Shown: positions 22,003-34,255, numbered from the stretch's first letter. The stretch: DNA of 64,000 bases from Stichopus chloronotus (GCA_021234535.1 CM037846.1:20291814-20355813); one strand, 5' to 3'. Program-made: numbers and translations. The notes: generated from the sequence alone by a model not told the origin.

Positions 22003-23488
22003 TATTCCTTGCCATTCCACCATCGGCGCAGCCATGCATGGCAGAAAGGTCTTGAGACCTATGGCGGAATATCCCGCCATGGCGGAAAGGCTCGAAACCT
22101 ATGATGGAATATCCTGGCGGAGAAAGTGCAAGTGTTTGGGATATCCGTGTCATGTGAAAGAGTTGCTGTTTGTATCTTAGAAATGAAAACCGTGACTGAA
22201 TTTAGGTCTGAAAGGTTTGTTGTTTATGGTTGATTAGTCAATTTCATGAACGGACCAGTATTTACAATGGTCGTTTGTATGACTGGCATTAAAATTTCGA
22301 GGGTTAACGATGCTGTAAAATCGCCGGGCATTGGGAAAACAAGAAACTGTGGCCTGTGATACAAAGTAACATGAATTGTAGATTTCGAATTGACAGGTGG
22401 AAAATGTAAGTTTACAGTTTAAGATAGCTGGACTATATATGCAATAACTTAACAAAGTGGTTTTTGGAAATTAATATTGACATGCAAAGGGGGCATTGAA
22501 ATAAAAAACAACACTGTAATGGCCAGATTGCATTTTTATGGTACTTTTCTTTCGTTTGCCTTATAACACGTGATTAATCGTACAAAACTTATCGCCATCT
22601 TAAAAAAGAGAACATTGTATAACATCTGATTTTAAATTTCATCTCTTCGTCACCCAGAGCAAACTAACGGAGCAACCACAGCCTAATCATGTAAGGTGTC
22701 TAGTGGAAGTTCTATGGTGCAAAGAACGTAGGCTATGGCGGAATGACGTGGACCCCTATGACGGAGCCATCTACCCTAGACACATATTTTGCTGTCGGTA
22801 CTGTTCGACATCCATTTATAGCAAGTCCCGCTGGACATAAGTCGCATTGGTTTCATGGCGTAGAGAAATGGACGATAGACCAATCAAATACACGAAAATG
22901 TGATTATTCCATTTCACACTGGGGGAGCACATTCAATTGCATGTAGACCTACCTACTACAAAAGCCTTGAGACGTAAAGAAGGATATGGTATCGTAACAC
23001 ATGATTGGATTACACATAGGCTCGTGTTTTATGACAATAATAACCAACCGAACAATACAGCATTCAACCGTGTGTCTTGGCCGGAAATCAGCTTTGTACA
23101 CATTCATGGAGAACACAGAAAGTCTTCTCATGGAATTGCCAAGAAGAGTGGGGCCGACAAGCGCTTTTCTCAGTGGGGTATATTCCATTCGCAAGTCATA
23201 TGATAAACATTAAACCAATTGTAAAGGGCCTCCATATAGGTCCCTGACACCTATCTTCAAAAAGTGACCAATTTAAAACTTTTCTCACCTATGACAACAC
23301 TGACGTTAATGTAGGTCATAATGATCACAAAAGCTCAATGTCAGTTACTGATAAAGCTCTTCGTAAGGATGGAAATGGAAGAAAGGGGGGGGGGGGGGGG
23401 GGGAATCTCGTTATCTATAGACGAAAACACAATTTGTAAGAAGAAGAAAGTATTAAGTAGACGATACTGATGTATTTATTTTTTTTAG
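22003..23488. other. Intron-like or intergenic sequence after the TIR element
   Basis: A small imperfect dyad around ATATCCCGCCATGGCGGAAA lies near 22070-22090. Open frames at 22743-23213 overlap each other in several frames and have no splice or homology support. A 19-base poly-G run is at 23385-23403. Confidence 0.4.
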
Positions 23489-23627
23489 AGATAAAGTTTG
23501 TACACAAAGACTTCATCGTCCACAAAATTCCAAAGCAGAGTGGATCGATTGCTTCAATAATATGCTAACTGCTCCACATACATCTTTGTCTCGCATAGTT
23601 ATTGTTTTGAACTCAAATTTACTCTAG
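23489..23627 (+). CDS. Possible second and last exon of the small unknown protein
   Basis: A poly-T tract and AG acceptor (TATTTATTTTTTTTAG) precede a frame that joins in phase to the exon ending at 21436. It encodes 45 residues beginning DKVCTQRLHRPQNSKAEWID and stops with TAG at 23625-23627. The joined product would be 84 residues, with no recognised domain, signal peptide or membrane helix. No AATAAA lies directly downstream. Phase agreement and the acceptor are the only support, so this may be a fragment or a pseudogene. Confidence 0.35.
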
Positions 23628-24088
23628 AAAGTCAGTGAGAAATGTGAGAATCTAGTATGTCATTTTAATCTACAGCAAATGGTAATTAAGCGGCTACTGT
23701 TACCGACGATGCTCGATCGACCATCTTTAGTTTGGACGTTTTCCAGTTAAGGGGGGGGGGGCAAAGATATGAAATTTCCCCCAAATGTTTTCAAGATTCC
23801 GTGGGTCTTGCTTGATCCAGAAAGTGAGCCTGGCATGGATGGAGGCATGAAGTGGCGGCACCAAAGGAGGGGGGGGGGGGAGTCCGACATTTGCCTTCAG
23901 TCAGAAACTTTTCCCCAGTTGTCCACACTTAGTTGAAATGACCTGACAAATGCATACATGTATATGTCTATTTCCTGTTAATATTCATAATTTTGCATTT
24001 ACTTTCAAGTTGTAGGAAGTCCATGAAACTTTTCTCCCATGGATACGCTGAAACCTCGTAGCTTCCAGGAGCTTCATCCCATGAACTC

Positions 24089-24160
24089 CCAACAGACTTT
24101 ACCTCTGGACCTCATAAGGGGTCCAGAGGTCCAGAGGGGTCCAGAGGTAAAGACTGTTGG
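24089..24160. repeat. Short inverted repeat (23-bp arms, one mismatch)
   Basis: CCAACAGACTTTACCTCTGG at 24089 pairs with its complement ending at 24160, across a 26-base loop made of further GGTCCAGAGG copies. It could be a hairpin-forming MITE remnant. Confidence 0.7.
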
Positions 24161-24480
24161 GGTCGTAAGGGGTCGTAAGTTTTTATATTTGAAATATACT
24201 ATCCTGACACTGTTTTTTTCACCCAGAAATACGCCAAAAGCTCAGAGTTTCGAGGGGGAATTTTCCCCTGGACTCCCACTGGGGCTCTTAAAGAGAATAA
24301 AAAAAGAAGAAAATATTCAAAATGATAAAAAATAACCAGGTAAGAAGTACCAAATTAAAATTGCGGAACAAAAAAGCTTCTTAGATTTTGTTTTTCACTT
24401 TTTCATTTATCTTTTATTTTTCCCGAATCTCGGATCCACAGCACTGCAGGCTAAATAATTTTATCGAGGGGGGGGGGGGG

Positions 24481-25227
24481 CAATCTTAGGATTGACAAGT
24501 TTGGGTGTGTACATGTACTGAGATTTATCCCAGAGACTATCTAAATGGAGCATCATAACCGGTTGGTGGAGTGTAGAAGTGGGTGGGAGTGTAGAAACTT
24601 TTGGTGTAACAAACGACTCAAATCGCCTCGGGAAGTAAGATTTTGCAGCCATTGGAAAGACATCACCGTTTTTAATTCAAAATTTAAAGTTGCAGTTAAT
24701 ATGATACTTTTTGAACAATTTAATTTTTTTATTCATGGGTAATGTAACGATAGGCAATCCCCGCTCCCGCATGGAAGAAAATTTTGGGTTTTACAAATTC
24801 CCCCCGGCCCGATAGCCGGAGACGGCGTTCGAGAGTGTTCTAGGCTGCTTGTACATGTCCTGCAATTTGATAAATAATCTATGAAAAAGGGTTAATCATA
24901 CAGGGGATTTCTAGAGAAAAGTCCCACGGAGAGTGATTCAAAATCCTCACCTCGGAAATTTCGAAAAAAAGATAACTTTTGTTCGGCTAAGCAGATGGTG
25001 AACGAGCAGGGTCTAATGATTGGGACACATATTGCCTATAGTCATTGGCATCTCAGGCGCCTATCCAGGTTTTTGTGCGGGGTGTGAGGATCTGTCCTGA
25101 AGGTGCAGCCAGTTGTGGGGGAACCGCGAGGACAGGACTGTATAAGCGGAGCGCCACCATCAGTTGATGTGGAGCGTACCAGAAGAGATCCCTCCAGATG
25201 GCACTTTCCTGACCATTAATTGAATTA
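24481..25227. other. Anonymous sequence, no genes seen
   Basis: The only recognisable item is a motif GCGGAGCGCCACCATCAGTT at about 25147. It recurs, with changes, at about 26101 and, inverted, near 32690, and is probably part of a dispersed repeat that I cannot delimit. Confidence 0.4.
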
Positions 25228-25510
25228 ATGATATCAAAAAGACATTTCAAAGTATCTGTAAATACGTTAATGATATTTGCAAATATGACGTCAGATATCG
25301 CTAATTCCACCTTATTTAGAGAAATCTTTAATTCGAATTAATGATATCATAAAATATAAGGTCACATATCATTAATTCTGGCTTACTGATATTATATCTT
25401 TAATTAGATTAAATGATATCATTAAATATGACGTCACATATCGTTAATTCTACCTTATTTAAAGATATCTTTAATATGATTTAATGATATCGTAAAATAT
25501 GACATGTGAC
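25228..25510. repeat. 71-bp tandem repeat, about four copies
   Basis: The phrase ATGATATCATNAAATATGAC recurs at about 25228 (truncated), 25270, 25341, 25413 and 25484, giving a period of 71-72 bases. Units contain TGACGTCA or close variants, a perfect CRE-like octamer, next to ATATCGTTAATTC. Copies differ by scattered substitutions. Confidence 0.85.
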
Positions 25511-28059
25511 GTTAATCATGTGTGTAAGATCGTTAGCTCAAGATAAGCACTTTTAGGAGGATTGCAAGCTGTATTTTGATATAAAAACTTGCATTTGGTA
25601 TTTTGATGGATATAGTTTATCTGCATTGACTATTGGATTCTCATACGGAGTACCAAAGAAAATATCAGAGGTAATAGAAAAGAAAACTTTTGAAGAGTGC
25701 TGACAGGATTAGACTCATCACATGAGGACAGATTAGGCTATAGATACAGGTCCAGTGCAGTTCTTAACAAAGTAAAGTCCGCAAATATTTACCTTTATTT
25801 CATAGTTCTGAGGACGACTGTTGGAAAGTGGCGAAGGCTCATGTCAATGAATTAATAAAAAAAAAAAAAACTGGCTCACTTCATACGCCTCGTTTGTGAA
25901 AATAGCCAAGCTGAGTCCTAACATGCACGGTCCCTTCTTGTGACTTAAAATTGCATGTCCCAAGTCAGGTCCATTTAAGTCCACTTGTTCAGTATTTACC
26001 TTATACCAACAGTCTGAAAGCTGTGGCGTGGGGGGGGGGGAGGGTGATGAGGGGACAAAGGGTTGAAATGGGGGGCTCAAGCAGTAATGACACTACCTAA
26101 GCGGAGCGCCACCGTCGGTTGGCGCGTAGAGAGTTAGCGTACAGAGAAAAGTTTTGAACAAAAATGCCTCTCAGATTGCAGGAAATGGCACTTCCCAGTC
26201 TCCTTGGTGTTGTGAATTTCCAGCTAACATTTTCTTTATTTTTTTGAACACAGGTTCGGAAATTTACATTTCCACTACGGATGGTGTAGATGGGATGATA
26301 AGAGAATTCTATAGCTTTGCAATTCACTGATGGATATCATGTAATCATTATTTATATGCTGCATGCCAAAGAGGGACCTGCTAGCGTGTTAGTGTAGTCT
26401 TGTCGTAAAGGTTCACGTTCACCACTACATCACTGCGTTGCACGTCCCTCATGTTTATTACACAATTTGACGGTCAGTCTTGTGCTGCATTATACCTGTG
26501 GTCTACCATGCCTTTAAACTGTGTATGATCTAACTTGTTTAATTCATGGTTAACGTGCCAACAGTTTTCACTCTGGTGCATTAAGTACTACCTTGGAGGT
26601 AAAACTTCCAATCCATATGGTCGATGCCAAGGACTTTCGGATAAGTAGGCTTCTGCGTTGTGCGTTTGTGAAGTTTTCTTCTGTCATATGAGGTTTTCAA
26701 AACTTCTCTATTGTCAGTAACCCTTTTCCATGCAAATCCTAAAAATCCGTACTTTCAATGGGAAGTTCTTTTCTTACACAAATTTGGCCTATATTTTTTT
26801 AATTTCAAATTTCATGGGGGAGGGGGAAGACATTTGACGGGGGGACAACGGTCCCCTGCCCCCGTGATTAGGTCACTGGCTGAAAGTCATCTTACGATGG
26901 ATAGATAAGTAATGACTCACAACCTATTTAGAAAACGTTCAGTAAAGACAGACCAACTATAGGTACCAACTCCAGCCCAAGAAAACCACCCTTAATTCAG
27001 TCTCATACATTTTAGTTTCGTCTCAAGATCAATGTTGGTAAACGTAAGGTTATTAACGAACTGTCCCATAATTGTTTTAAATATTTATGATGTTTCCCCA
27101 ATTGGACCTCAGGAGGGCCCTTTGTCCAATACTCTGATCTTCTGTATTTAGTATTGGTTTGGTATTTATCTGAGGTGTTTATGACAGGGAAATCACTTGA
27201 ACAGGTTAAAGTAATCTTTGGTACATAAATACAATCAATTTGCGTTAAGATCACTTACACAACATTTAAAGAGAGGGACCAGCCAGGCCCGATTCCTGAC
27301 CAAGGAGTGCATAGCTCAACCCACGTCCAAGAAAAACCGCCTTAAGTCATGGTATTTAATTCACTTGTAGTTCTTTCGACCAATGTACATAAAGGTAGGC
27401 TTATGATTTATTTAAATCATAGAAATGCCTTCATGGTTTTTAATCGTTTGTGATGATAGCAATATCGTGCACTACCTGCGCCCCTCTTGGGCAAGTAAAT
27501 TGCATGGCCCAAGTCAGGCTCCATCAAAACCCACTTTGGTTTGGTACTTATTTGGTGTATTTAGGACCACAGTTTAAAAGGTTAAAAATCTTCTAACGAT
27601 AAACATTGACTCACAGTCGCTTTGCAAGACTTTTAACCCAACACAAACGGAAAACAAATGTATTTTCTACTTTTGTTTTGTAGGTACTTTCTCTCTCTCT
27701 CTTAGATAACCACAAACATTTGAACTTTCACTTGAAACCTTGTTTAAAACTGAGTTTGCAGATTTTTCATTTACGCTGAATTGGGTCCCTATAAGACCCC
27801 TAATAAACTCCTACCTTTAACCCAACCCTAATTAAGCCCAGCCAGCAAAGGTAGTTGGGACCAGTTGGGTCCCAATGGGGCTTGTTTTCTGTGACAGTAC
27901 TTTTAAGTTAAAGATTCCATACATCTTTTGTTTTCAATCTTATAGTTCTCAGTTTTCTTAAAATGTTGTCATGTTCTATTTCTAATTTTTAAATTGTTTT
28001 GTTGTAATTTGTAATGTCTTTTATACCTGTTCATTCCTTTATGGTATACATTTTGTCTG
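25511..28059. other. Anonymous sequence with diverged paragraph-like repeats
   Basis: Segments at about 25926-26020, 27090-27200 and 27470-27580 share phrases such as GCATGGCCCAAGTCAGG and GGTTTGGTATTTAT, indicating an old local duplication with a long period. Poly-A lies at 25858 and poly-G at 26030, with a TC run near 27690. No exon candidates were found. Confidence 0.4.
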
Positions 28060-28190
28060 TTATATACCTCACCTTGCCTACCTCAATATTCAATCCACAA
28101 AAGGACCCATCTAAAAGGATAAAATACCAAAATAGTTCTCCAAATGTCCCTTATAGGGACTTTCACCGACGGTGAACAAAATGCGCAGGA
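28060..28190 (-). repeat. Dispersed repeat copy B (inverted relative to 20270-20440)
   Basis: Read on the minus strand, this matches the segment at 20270-20440 over about 120 bases, including GTCCCTATAAGGGAC and GGACCCATCTAAAAGG complements. Divergence is moderate. Confidence 0.75.
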
Positions 28191-30115
28191 ATCTCCAACT
28201 TCTACATAGGGTAGGCTACCTTAAGGGAGAAGAGAAATCTTTCCAAAACATTCAAATGTCACTTTTTGTGATCTTCAAGTAAATGTAAATGCCAATGTAC
28301 TATTAAATTACCATTACAAATTTGCTACAATGAGTATTTCCACATCCAAACTATGCATTTTCCAATGGCGAAAAAGTCCATTTCTTGAGTAGCACCTGAG
28401 CAAGGTGGTACTTCATAGGCACTATTAATTAGCGTGTCCTTTCCTCTGGTATAGGGGTTCATTCTGGAGACTTGATGATGATTTCAGCTGCCAAGATTGT
28501 CTATGAACAGAGTTTGTAAGATCTGGTGACTCTCATCGGTAAAAAACGTCTTGTAAGACAGTTTCAGATGACCAACTTATCCTTTCTTACTGGCTCTGAA
28601 AAGTGACCAAACAAGGCTTTTCTCAAGTCATGGAGAGTTTACATTTCTTACTGGCAAATGTGCAAAATACCCAAGCATTCTGAAGAATTCAGAGTCTATC
28701 TATGGCTTTCCCATAATCTTCCCGAACAGATATTTGACAACTGAGTATTTTTTATTTAAAGAATTGACTGGAGCGGTGTTCTTTGTGCAACCCAGCTTAG
28801 TGAAACCACAAATGTCATTTAAGCAATATTCACAGACAGTGAGGAGAAGCTTTACAAAATGGCAGATAGACTGCACAAAGACAGTTACGAAAGCGCGCAG
28901 GGTAGAAATTTCTCTGCCTGTAAGTGATAATATTCTTCTCCATTACAACTGTGCATGAAAAAGGGAGCAGAGAGGGGTACATGGGGTCAACCATTCAAAC
29001 CTACACTTTCACTTTCTGATCTTGCGTAAGTTACAGTGAACATATCTTACCATAGTTGTTCTGTTTCTGGTTGTATGCCTACAGTTACTGACATTCGTGA
29101 ACCTCTCCAGACACTCTACATCTCAGTTTCTACTTACATCTCAGTATCCTAAATTTTCCCCGAAAAGTCCATCTTTCCAGCAAATGCAAATCAAAAGGAT
29201 TATTCAATCTTATTCAATCTTCAGCAAAAGAAAAGCAGCAATACCCACGAACTTCTTGTGTGCAGTCAAAAGTGGATAAAAAGCTTCTGACCTCTGTTTT
29301 AATTTGTTTAGATGCTAATAATTATCCCAAGACATGTGATGTGCGCGATGACATATTGTTGTTGCTTTGAAACCTAAAAATGTATTATAGTACGTATGGT
29401 TGATATATGAGACATGGGGGAGGGGGTCTAACCTGGTATGGTACTAACTTGACCTAAAACCCCCATTTTGGTAGGGTCAAAATGTGTGAAGATGTGTGTG
29501 GGTGGGTGCGTGTGTGTGTGTGTGTGCGAACGAAAATTTCAATTTCAAAAGTTTGCATCCACAACTCTTCCTACACCGCAAAGCTGATGAGGGTCAAAGT
29601 TGGTAGATATAGGTGATCCATGGTCTGAAGTTGTGTCTCCCGTAAAACTTAAGGTCAGAGATCAAAGGTCAGAGGTCACAGGTCAAATTTTAATCGGCAA
29701 AATGCTTTGAAAAATTGTGTTGCGATTTCCTGCTAGACAGTTAGTCTAATGACTTTCAAACTTGGTCATGGGGTACCTGATTATGATATGAACTGTTCAC
29801 TCGATTAGTGACGTCATAGGTGAATAGGGCACATAATTTAGTACGGTAGGTTCTGCTAGTACAAGGTGCAACATAACTTATCATATTTTGGCTTTTCATA
29901 CAATGCGACTTAATATTTCAACCTATGAAACCATGTTTGGGCTGCTCGCGATTATATCTAATAAGTGGTCACTTGACATATGGGTAATGCCCATACTCAG
30001 TATGTTTTTACTGTTACATGTCATGTAGGCCTATACACTAGCTGAGGAATTGAGTGGTTTACAGTACGTTTTGGAGGGACTGAATCGAAATTGAGTAATG
30101 AAAATGATTGTGATA
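28191..30115. other. Anonymous sequence with one diverged minisatellite patch
   Basis: A GT microsatellite lies near 29496-29527. About 120 bases later there is a GGTCAGAGATCAAAGGTCAG patch (29650-29690) belonging to the 145-bp family. No exons are supported; open frames at 28734-28958 and 29097-29279 have no domain or splice evidence. Confidence 0.4.
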
Positions 30116-31245
30116 CGGAAGCTTAAAAGTGCCATCAAGATAAGTATATTTTTGGTCCATAAGTTGACAATTTTCAGCAAAATGTCTACATAACAAGATA
30201 GTATCTCATCAAAAATCAGAAAAATGATCACTTGTTCAGTTGTGTTATCTAAACAACTCAACATTTTTCTGCAAAATGTTAACTTGTTTACTTGCTTCTT
30301 AGCGAGGAAGTCAACATTTTTTTGAAGAATGTTCTTATAACAACTTGTCACATCCTGTCAATTGAACAATTTGCTGCAAAATGTTGACATATTCACTTTC
30401 TTACTATAAGTGAACAATTGAACCATTTTCTGCAAAATGTTTGAATGACAACTTATCATATCTTGCCATTTTAACAATTTTCTGCAAAATGTCTACTTGT
30501 TCACTTTTTCCTAAGTGAACAATTGAACAATTTTCTGCAAAATGTTGACTTGTTTACTTTCTTACTAAGTAAGCAATTGAACAATTTTCTGCAAAATGTT
30601 CGAATGACAACTTATCGTATCCTTTCATTTCAACAATTTTCTGCAAAATGTCCACTTGTTCTCTTCCCAAACCAGAAATAGAAATTACAGCATGAGATAA
30701 GTTGTCATTTGAACATTTGACAGAAAATTGATTAATTGTTCACTTAGAAAGATATGAACAAGTTAACATTCTGCAGAAAATTGTTTAATTGCTCACATAA
30801 AAGGAAATGATCAAATCAACATTTTACAGAAAATTGTTGAATTGACAGGATGTAATAAGTTGTCATTTAAACATTTTGCAGAAAAATGTTTAATTGCTCA
30901 TTCAGAAAAGAAGTGAACAAGTCAACATTTTGCAGAAAATTGTTGAGTTGAAAAGATACGGTAAGTTGTCATTTGGACATTTTGCAGAAAATTGTTGAAT
31001 TGCTCACTTAGTCAAAAAGTGAACAAATAGACATTTTGCAGCAAATTTTTGAAATGACAAGATATGCAAGTTGTCATTTGAACAATGTGCAGAAAATTGT
31101 TTAATTGTTCAAATAACATAACTAAACAATTGATCATTTTTCCGTGTTTTGTTGCTATATTTCCCTGTTATCTAGACATTTTGCAGAAAATTGTCAAGTT
31201 ACGGGGCAAAGATATTCTTAATTGGATGGCACTTTTAAGCTTCCG
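30116..31245. mobile_element. Fold-back (long inverted repeat) element with TA target duplication (1.1 kb)
   Basis: The left end CGGAAGCTTAAAAGTGCCAT and the right end are inverted copies, each bordered by TA (30114-30115 and 31246-31247). The left arm is a series of CAATTTTCTGCAAAATGT units (about nine) separated by GACTTGTTCACTT-like or GACAACTTATCA-like spacers. The right arm carries the complementary ACATTTTGCAGAAAATTG units (about eight). The arms meet near 30680. The whole element could form a hairpin of about 1.1 kb. No transposase is present, and open frames inside are by-products of the repeats. Confidence 0.8.
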
Positions 31246-31361
31246 TATTGTGACGTTTTTGTTAGAACTGTTACAAAACGTGCAGAGTGGTGGCGCGATG
31301 ATCTGAGAAATAAAGGAAATCAAAGGATTACTTTGACGCACGCGGGATCTGCATGGGAATA
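31246..31361. other. Spacer between two TA-flanked elements
   Basis: A 116-bp unique spacer lies between the fold-back element and the palindromic MITE. No feature is seen. Confidence 0.5.
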
Positions 31362-31562
31362 GGGAGCTTTCGATTGATACGTCCACTAGTCGACTACAAC
31401 GATTGTTACGTCATTTTTGAGCCTATGCGCATGCGTCACGTCGTCTTCCGCGTCCGGTCCACTGTAGTGGACGAGGGAAACGACGTGACGCTTGCCCATA
31501 GGCTCAAAAATGACGTAACAATCGTAGCAGTCGACTAGTGGACGTATCAATCGAAAGCTCCC
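31362..31562. mobile_element. Palindromic MITE, 201 bp, TA target duplication
   Basis: The arms start GGGAGCTTTCGATTGATACG and extend almost to the centre, where TCCACTGTAGTGGA forms the turn, so the element is one long imperfect palindrome of about 100-bp arms with a handful of mismatches. It is bordered by TA on both sides (31360-31361 and 31563-31564). There is no coding capacity: the open frames on both strands mirror each other because of the palindrome. Confidence 0.85.
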
Positions 31563-33821
31563 TAATATGTACTTTGACCCGCACGCATGACTGCTACATT
31601 TGCACAACCCTTGCGGGTTACCTAGACATCCATGGCCGAGCCCTGCTACCTACCTATGCACTATACCTATAGATGCACTGTAGATAGATACGTGTATAAT
31701 ATAAAGCCCTGGGCGGGCGTTCAAACTCTCGATCTACTATATTAAAACGTGTAAAAGAGCGAATGATATATGGACAGCGATAAGGATGACATGCAACTCC
31801 GTAGATTTCCCTCTTGTTGTGTCATTGGTTCAAGTATGCGTAAAAGATGCTATGAGGATAAGCTCCCATGTGCTTGTAACAATGTTGTCTATCTTGTCAC
31901 TTGCTTACTTTGTGATTTGCAATACGTAGCCTAGGATCCACTGCTACACCAATGGGTTCGCTTTCGGAATTATAAATCTGATCTCATCAACCATAAAGAC
32001 AAGTGTGAGTTATCAATGCATTTCAATTCAAAACCACATTGTCTTAGCCATATTCGTTTGATTTTGTATTGAGAAAATACACAACGCCTTTAATGTAAAC
32101 ACAATTTTAACTAGAAGGGAAGTATACGTGGGTCAGCTGTGCACCACCCATCCGTCTGGCCTCAACAATAGAGAAAGGAATTTAATTCACACAAGAGAGT
32201 CAGCTATTTTACTTAATTACTTGTCCTCCCTCTTCTTTTAGCCTTTTAAGATTAGCCTTCAAGTTCTTCTTTTTTTTGTATTTTTTAGTTCTCTGTTTGA
32301 ACATGAAGGTTAGCTGCTTAGCTAATCACTTGCTCTCCCATTCCTTCAACCTTTCAAGTTGTTTTTGTCAGTTTCAAATAGGCCTAAGTTTTTGTTGGGA
32401 TACAGTTTTCGCCTGATAGTCTTGATAGTCTAGATAGTCTTGCCACTAATCCCCAGCACCAACACCAGCTTTCTTTAATTTCAGCCACACCCCGTTTTGG
32501 AAATATCTGGATTCGCAACTGTCAATCCATCTGATATATATTACGATTTTTCAAAGAACTGACTTTTTCTCGGTAACTGATTAATTGCAGACGTGAGATC
32601 TTAATTCCTGCGTACAGTTTGGTAAGAAGTGCAGACTCCGGCCATCTGCCGGAGGTGTAAAGCTATATTTCAATTGGACGTTAACCACCAACTGGTGGTG
32701 GCGCTTTGCTTGGAACTGCCTGTATTAGCTTTTCCTCTCCCCAGTCTTTGCTTCCAGGTCAATTCCGTTTGTCTGAATAACCGTGTAATTTCATCCTCTT
32801 TAAAATCATCTGGAATAAAATTTTTCATGTTATAATTGGACATGCTAGACATACCATTTCATGCTATCTTGCAAGTGTTTTGTCAAACCTTTTTCGTGCG
32901 CTACTCGCTAACAGATGTTGGCGTATCGTTTAGATAGTGAGTAGAAGTAATAATTATTAAAGAACTGTAAGGTCTTAATCAATAATTTTTGCTCTCAACA
33001 AGGTCGTTTTGAATGAAACCTGTTTCTCACAGTCACATACTATTGGTCCACTTCGTCATGCCTGTTCTGTCGACTAAGTCGATCACTCACGTTCTGTGCT
33101 GCCCACCCTACACCCCCCAACTTTCCCTTTCAACAATCCTGGCGACGCCAGTGGTATGACAATTCTGATGGAAATTCCGTACCAAAATTACGAGGTTGCT
33201 TTTTTGTTCGCCATTTTTCATTTTGGCTTTTTAGAGGTTGTTGCCGTGAGAAATAACTGTTTAGCCTTTTGTGTTTTTTTTTTCTCAATGAAATTTGTTC
33301 TTTTCTGTCATACCATTTTTCCAGCAAAAAAGGACAGGTTTTGGAATCAAGCAGAGTGAATCTGTCACAGCGGAATAATATGTCTGAAGTCACGGTCTTA
33401 AACTTCATATGTTAATCTCGTTACTATGTTCATGTCCTGTGTAGGACTGACAGATATGGGGACAGTCTCTATAATTTATTATATTTCAACCATCTGCACA
33501 AACACCAAGGAAAATTGCTATGTGTTCATGAAATATCGACCATATTGCAGGCATGGGAAGCATGTTACACATCTAGGTGTGATAACTGGATCCTTTTTAG
33601 TCTAATACATAAATCGCTTAAAATCTGTTCATTCCAAAGATCAGCCATTTCGCAGCCATTTCAGCGTTCAACAGTTTTAAATCTCACTATGTATTATTAC
33701 TCTGCTACAGTCTCTAATACCCAATTACCAATCAAGAAGGCAGCAATTCCATTTTGTAAGTCTTCGGTCTTCGTTTTTAAGGTCTTCAATAGAAAATAGC
33801 GCTATGCATGTACTGAGTATG
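31563..33821. other. Anonymous sequence before the BEL element
   Basis: No gene is proven. A minus-strand open frame at 32670-32852 contains a peptide of normal composition (NFIPDDFKEDEITRLFRQTE) preceded by an acceptor-like TTTTATTCCAG, but I found no phase-matched partner exon. It ends next to the dispersed AGCGCCACC motif. A 45-nt open segment at 33711-33755, between ACAG and GTAAGT, could be an exon. Confidence 0.3.
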
Positions 33822-34239
33822 TGTAAAGTGCTCATAGCGTTTCCTTTATTTATTGGTCTTCGCGTGCGTTCTTGCGTGTGTGTGTGCGTGCGTGCGTGTA
33901 TGTGTGAGTGCGAATATGTGCGCGTGAGTTTTGATTGTTTTAAAGTTGTGTTCGTCGGAATTCTGTCACTTGCAAGTTGGCAGTCAGTGTTACGTGTTGT
34001 AGTCTCGGAGATCTAAGATTTTGTGTTAGTATGATTTTTAATGATTTTAATCTTTATCGTTGTTTATTATCTTCCGTCCGACAGTCACTTCTTTCATTTG
34101 ATTTTCTTTGTTTTATTGTTCCAGTCACCAGATAATCAGATCGTGTGATTATAAGACTACTTAACGAATAAATGATCCCGATCAAGAGACATCTGCGTTG
34201 AACAAATCTTTGTGTCCCGCGTGACTCAGTAGATTTACA
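33822..34239 (+). repeat. 5' LTR of the BEL element (418 bp)
   Basis: It begins TGTAAAGTGCTCATAGCG and ends AGTAGATTTACA, the usual TG...CA ends. It contains a GTGTGTGCGTGCGTGC microsatellite near 33874-33900 and an AATAAA polyadenylation signal at 34167-34172. Compared with the 3' LTR I see two indels (four extra bases of GCGT microsatellite and one fewer T in a T-run) and no substitutions. Confidence 0.95.
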
Positions 34240-34255
34240 GTGAACAAAATCTTAA

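Larger units (their letters stand above)
23385..24480 (+). repeat. Cluster of four poly-G runs (11-19 bases)
   Basis: G runs lie at 23385-23403, 23751-23761, 23869-23880 and 24468-24480, all on the plus strand within 1.1 kb. Similar runs occur at 26030-26040 and 50631-50643. They could form intermolecular or slipped G-quadruplexes, and their exact lengths are unreliable in most sequencing chemistries. Confidence 0.9.

Noticed and set aside
31353..31607. Mirror-image open frames on both strands with nearly the same protein
   Set aside because: This is a consequence of the palindromic MITE.
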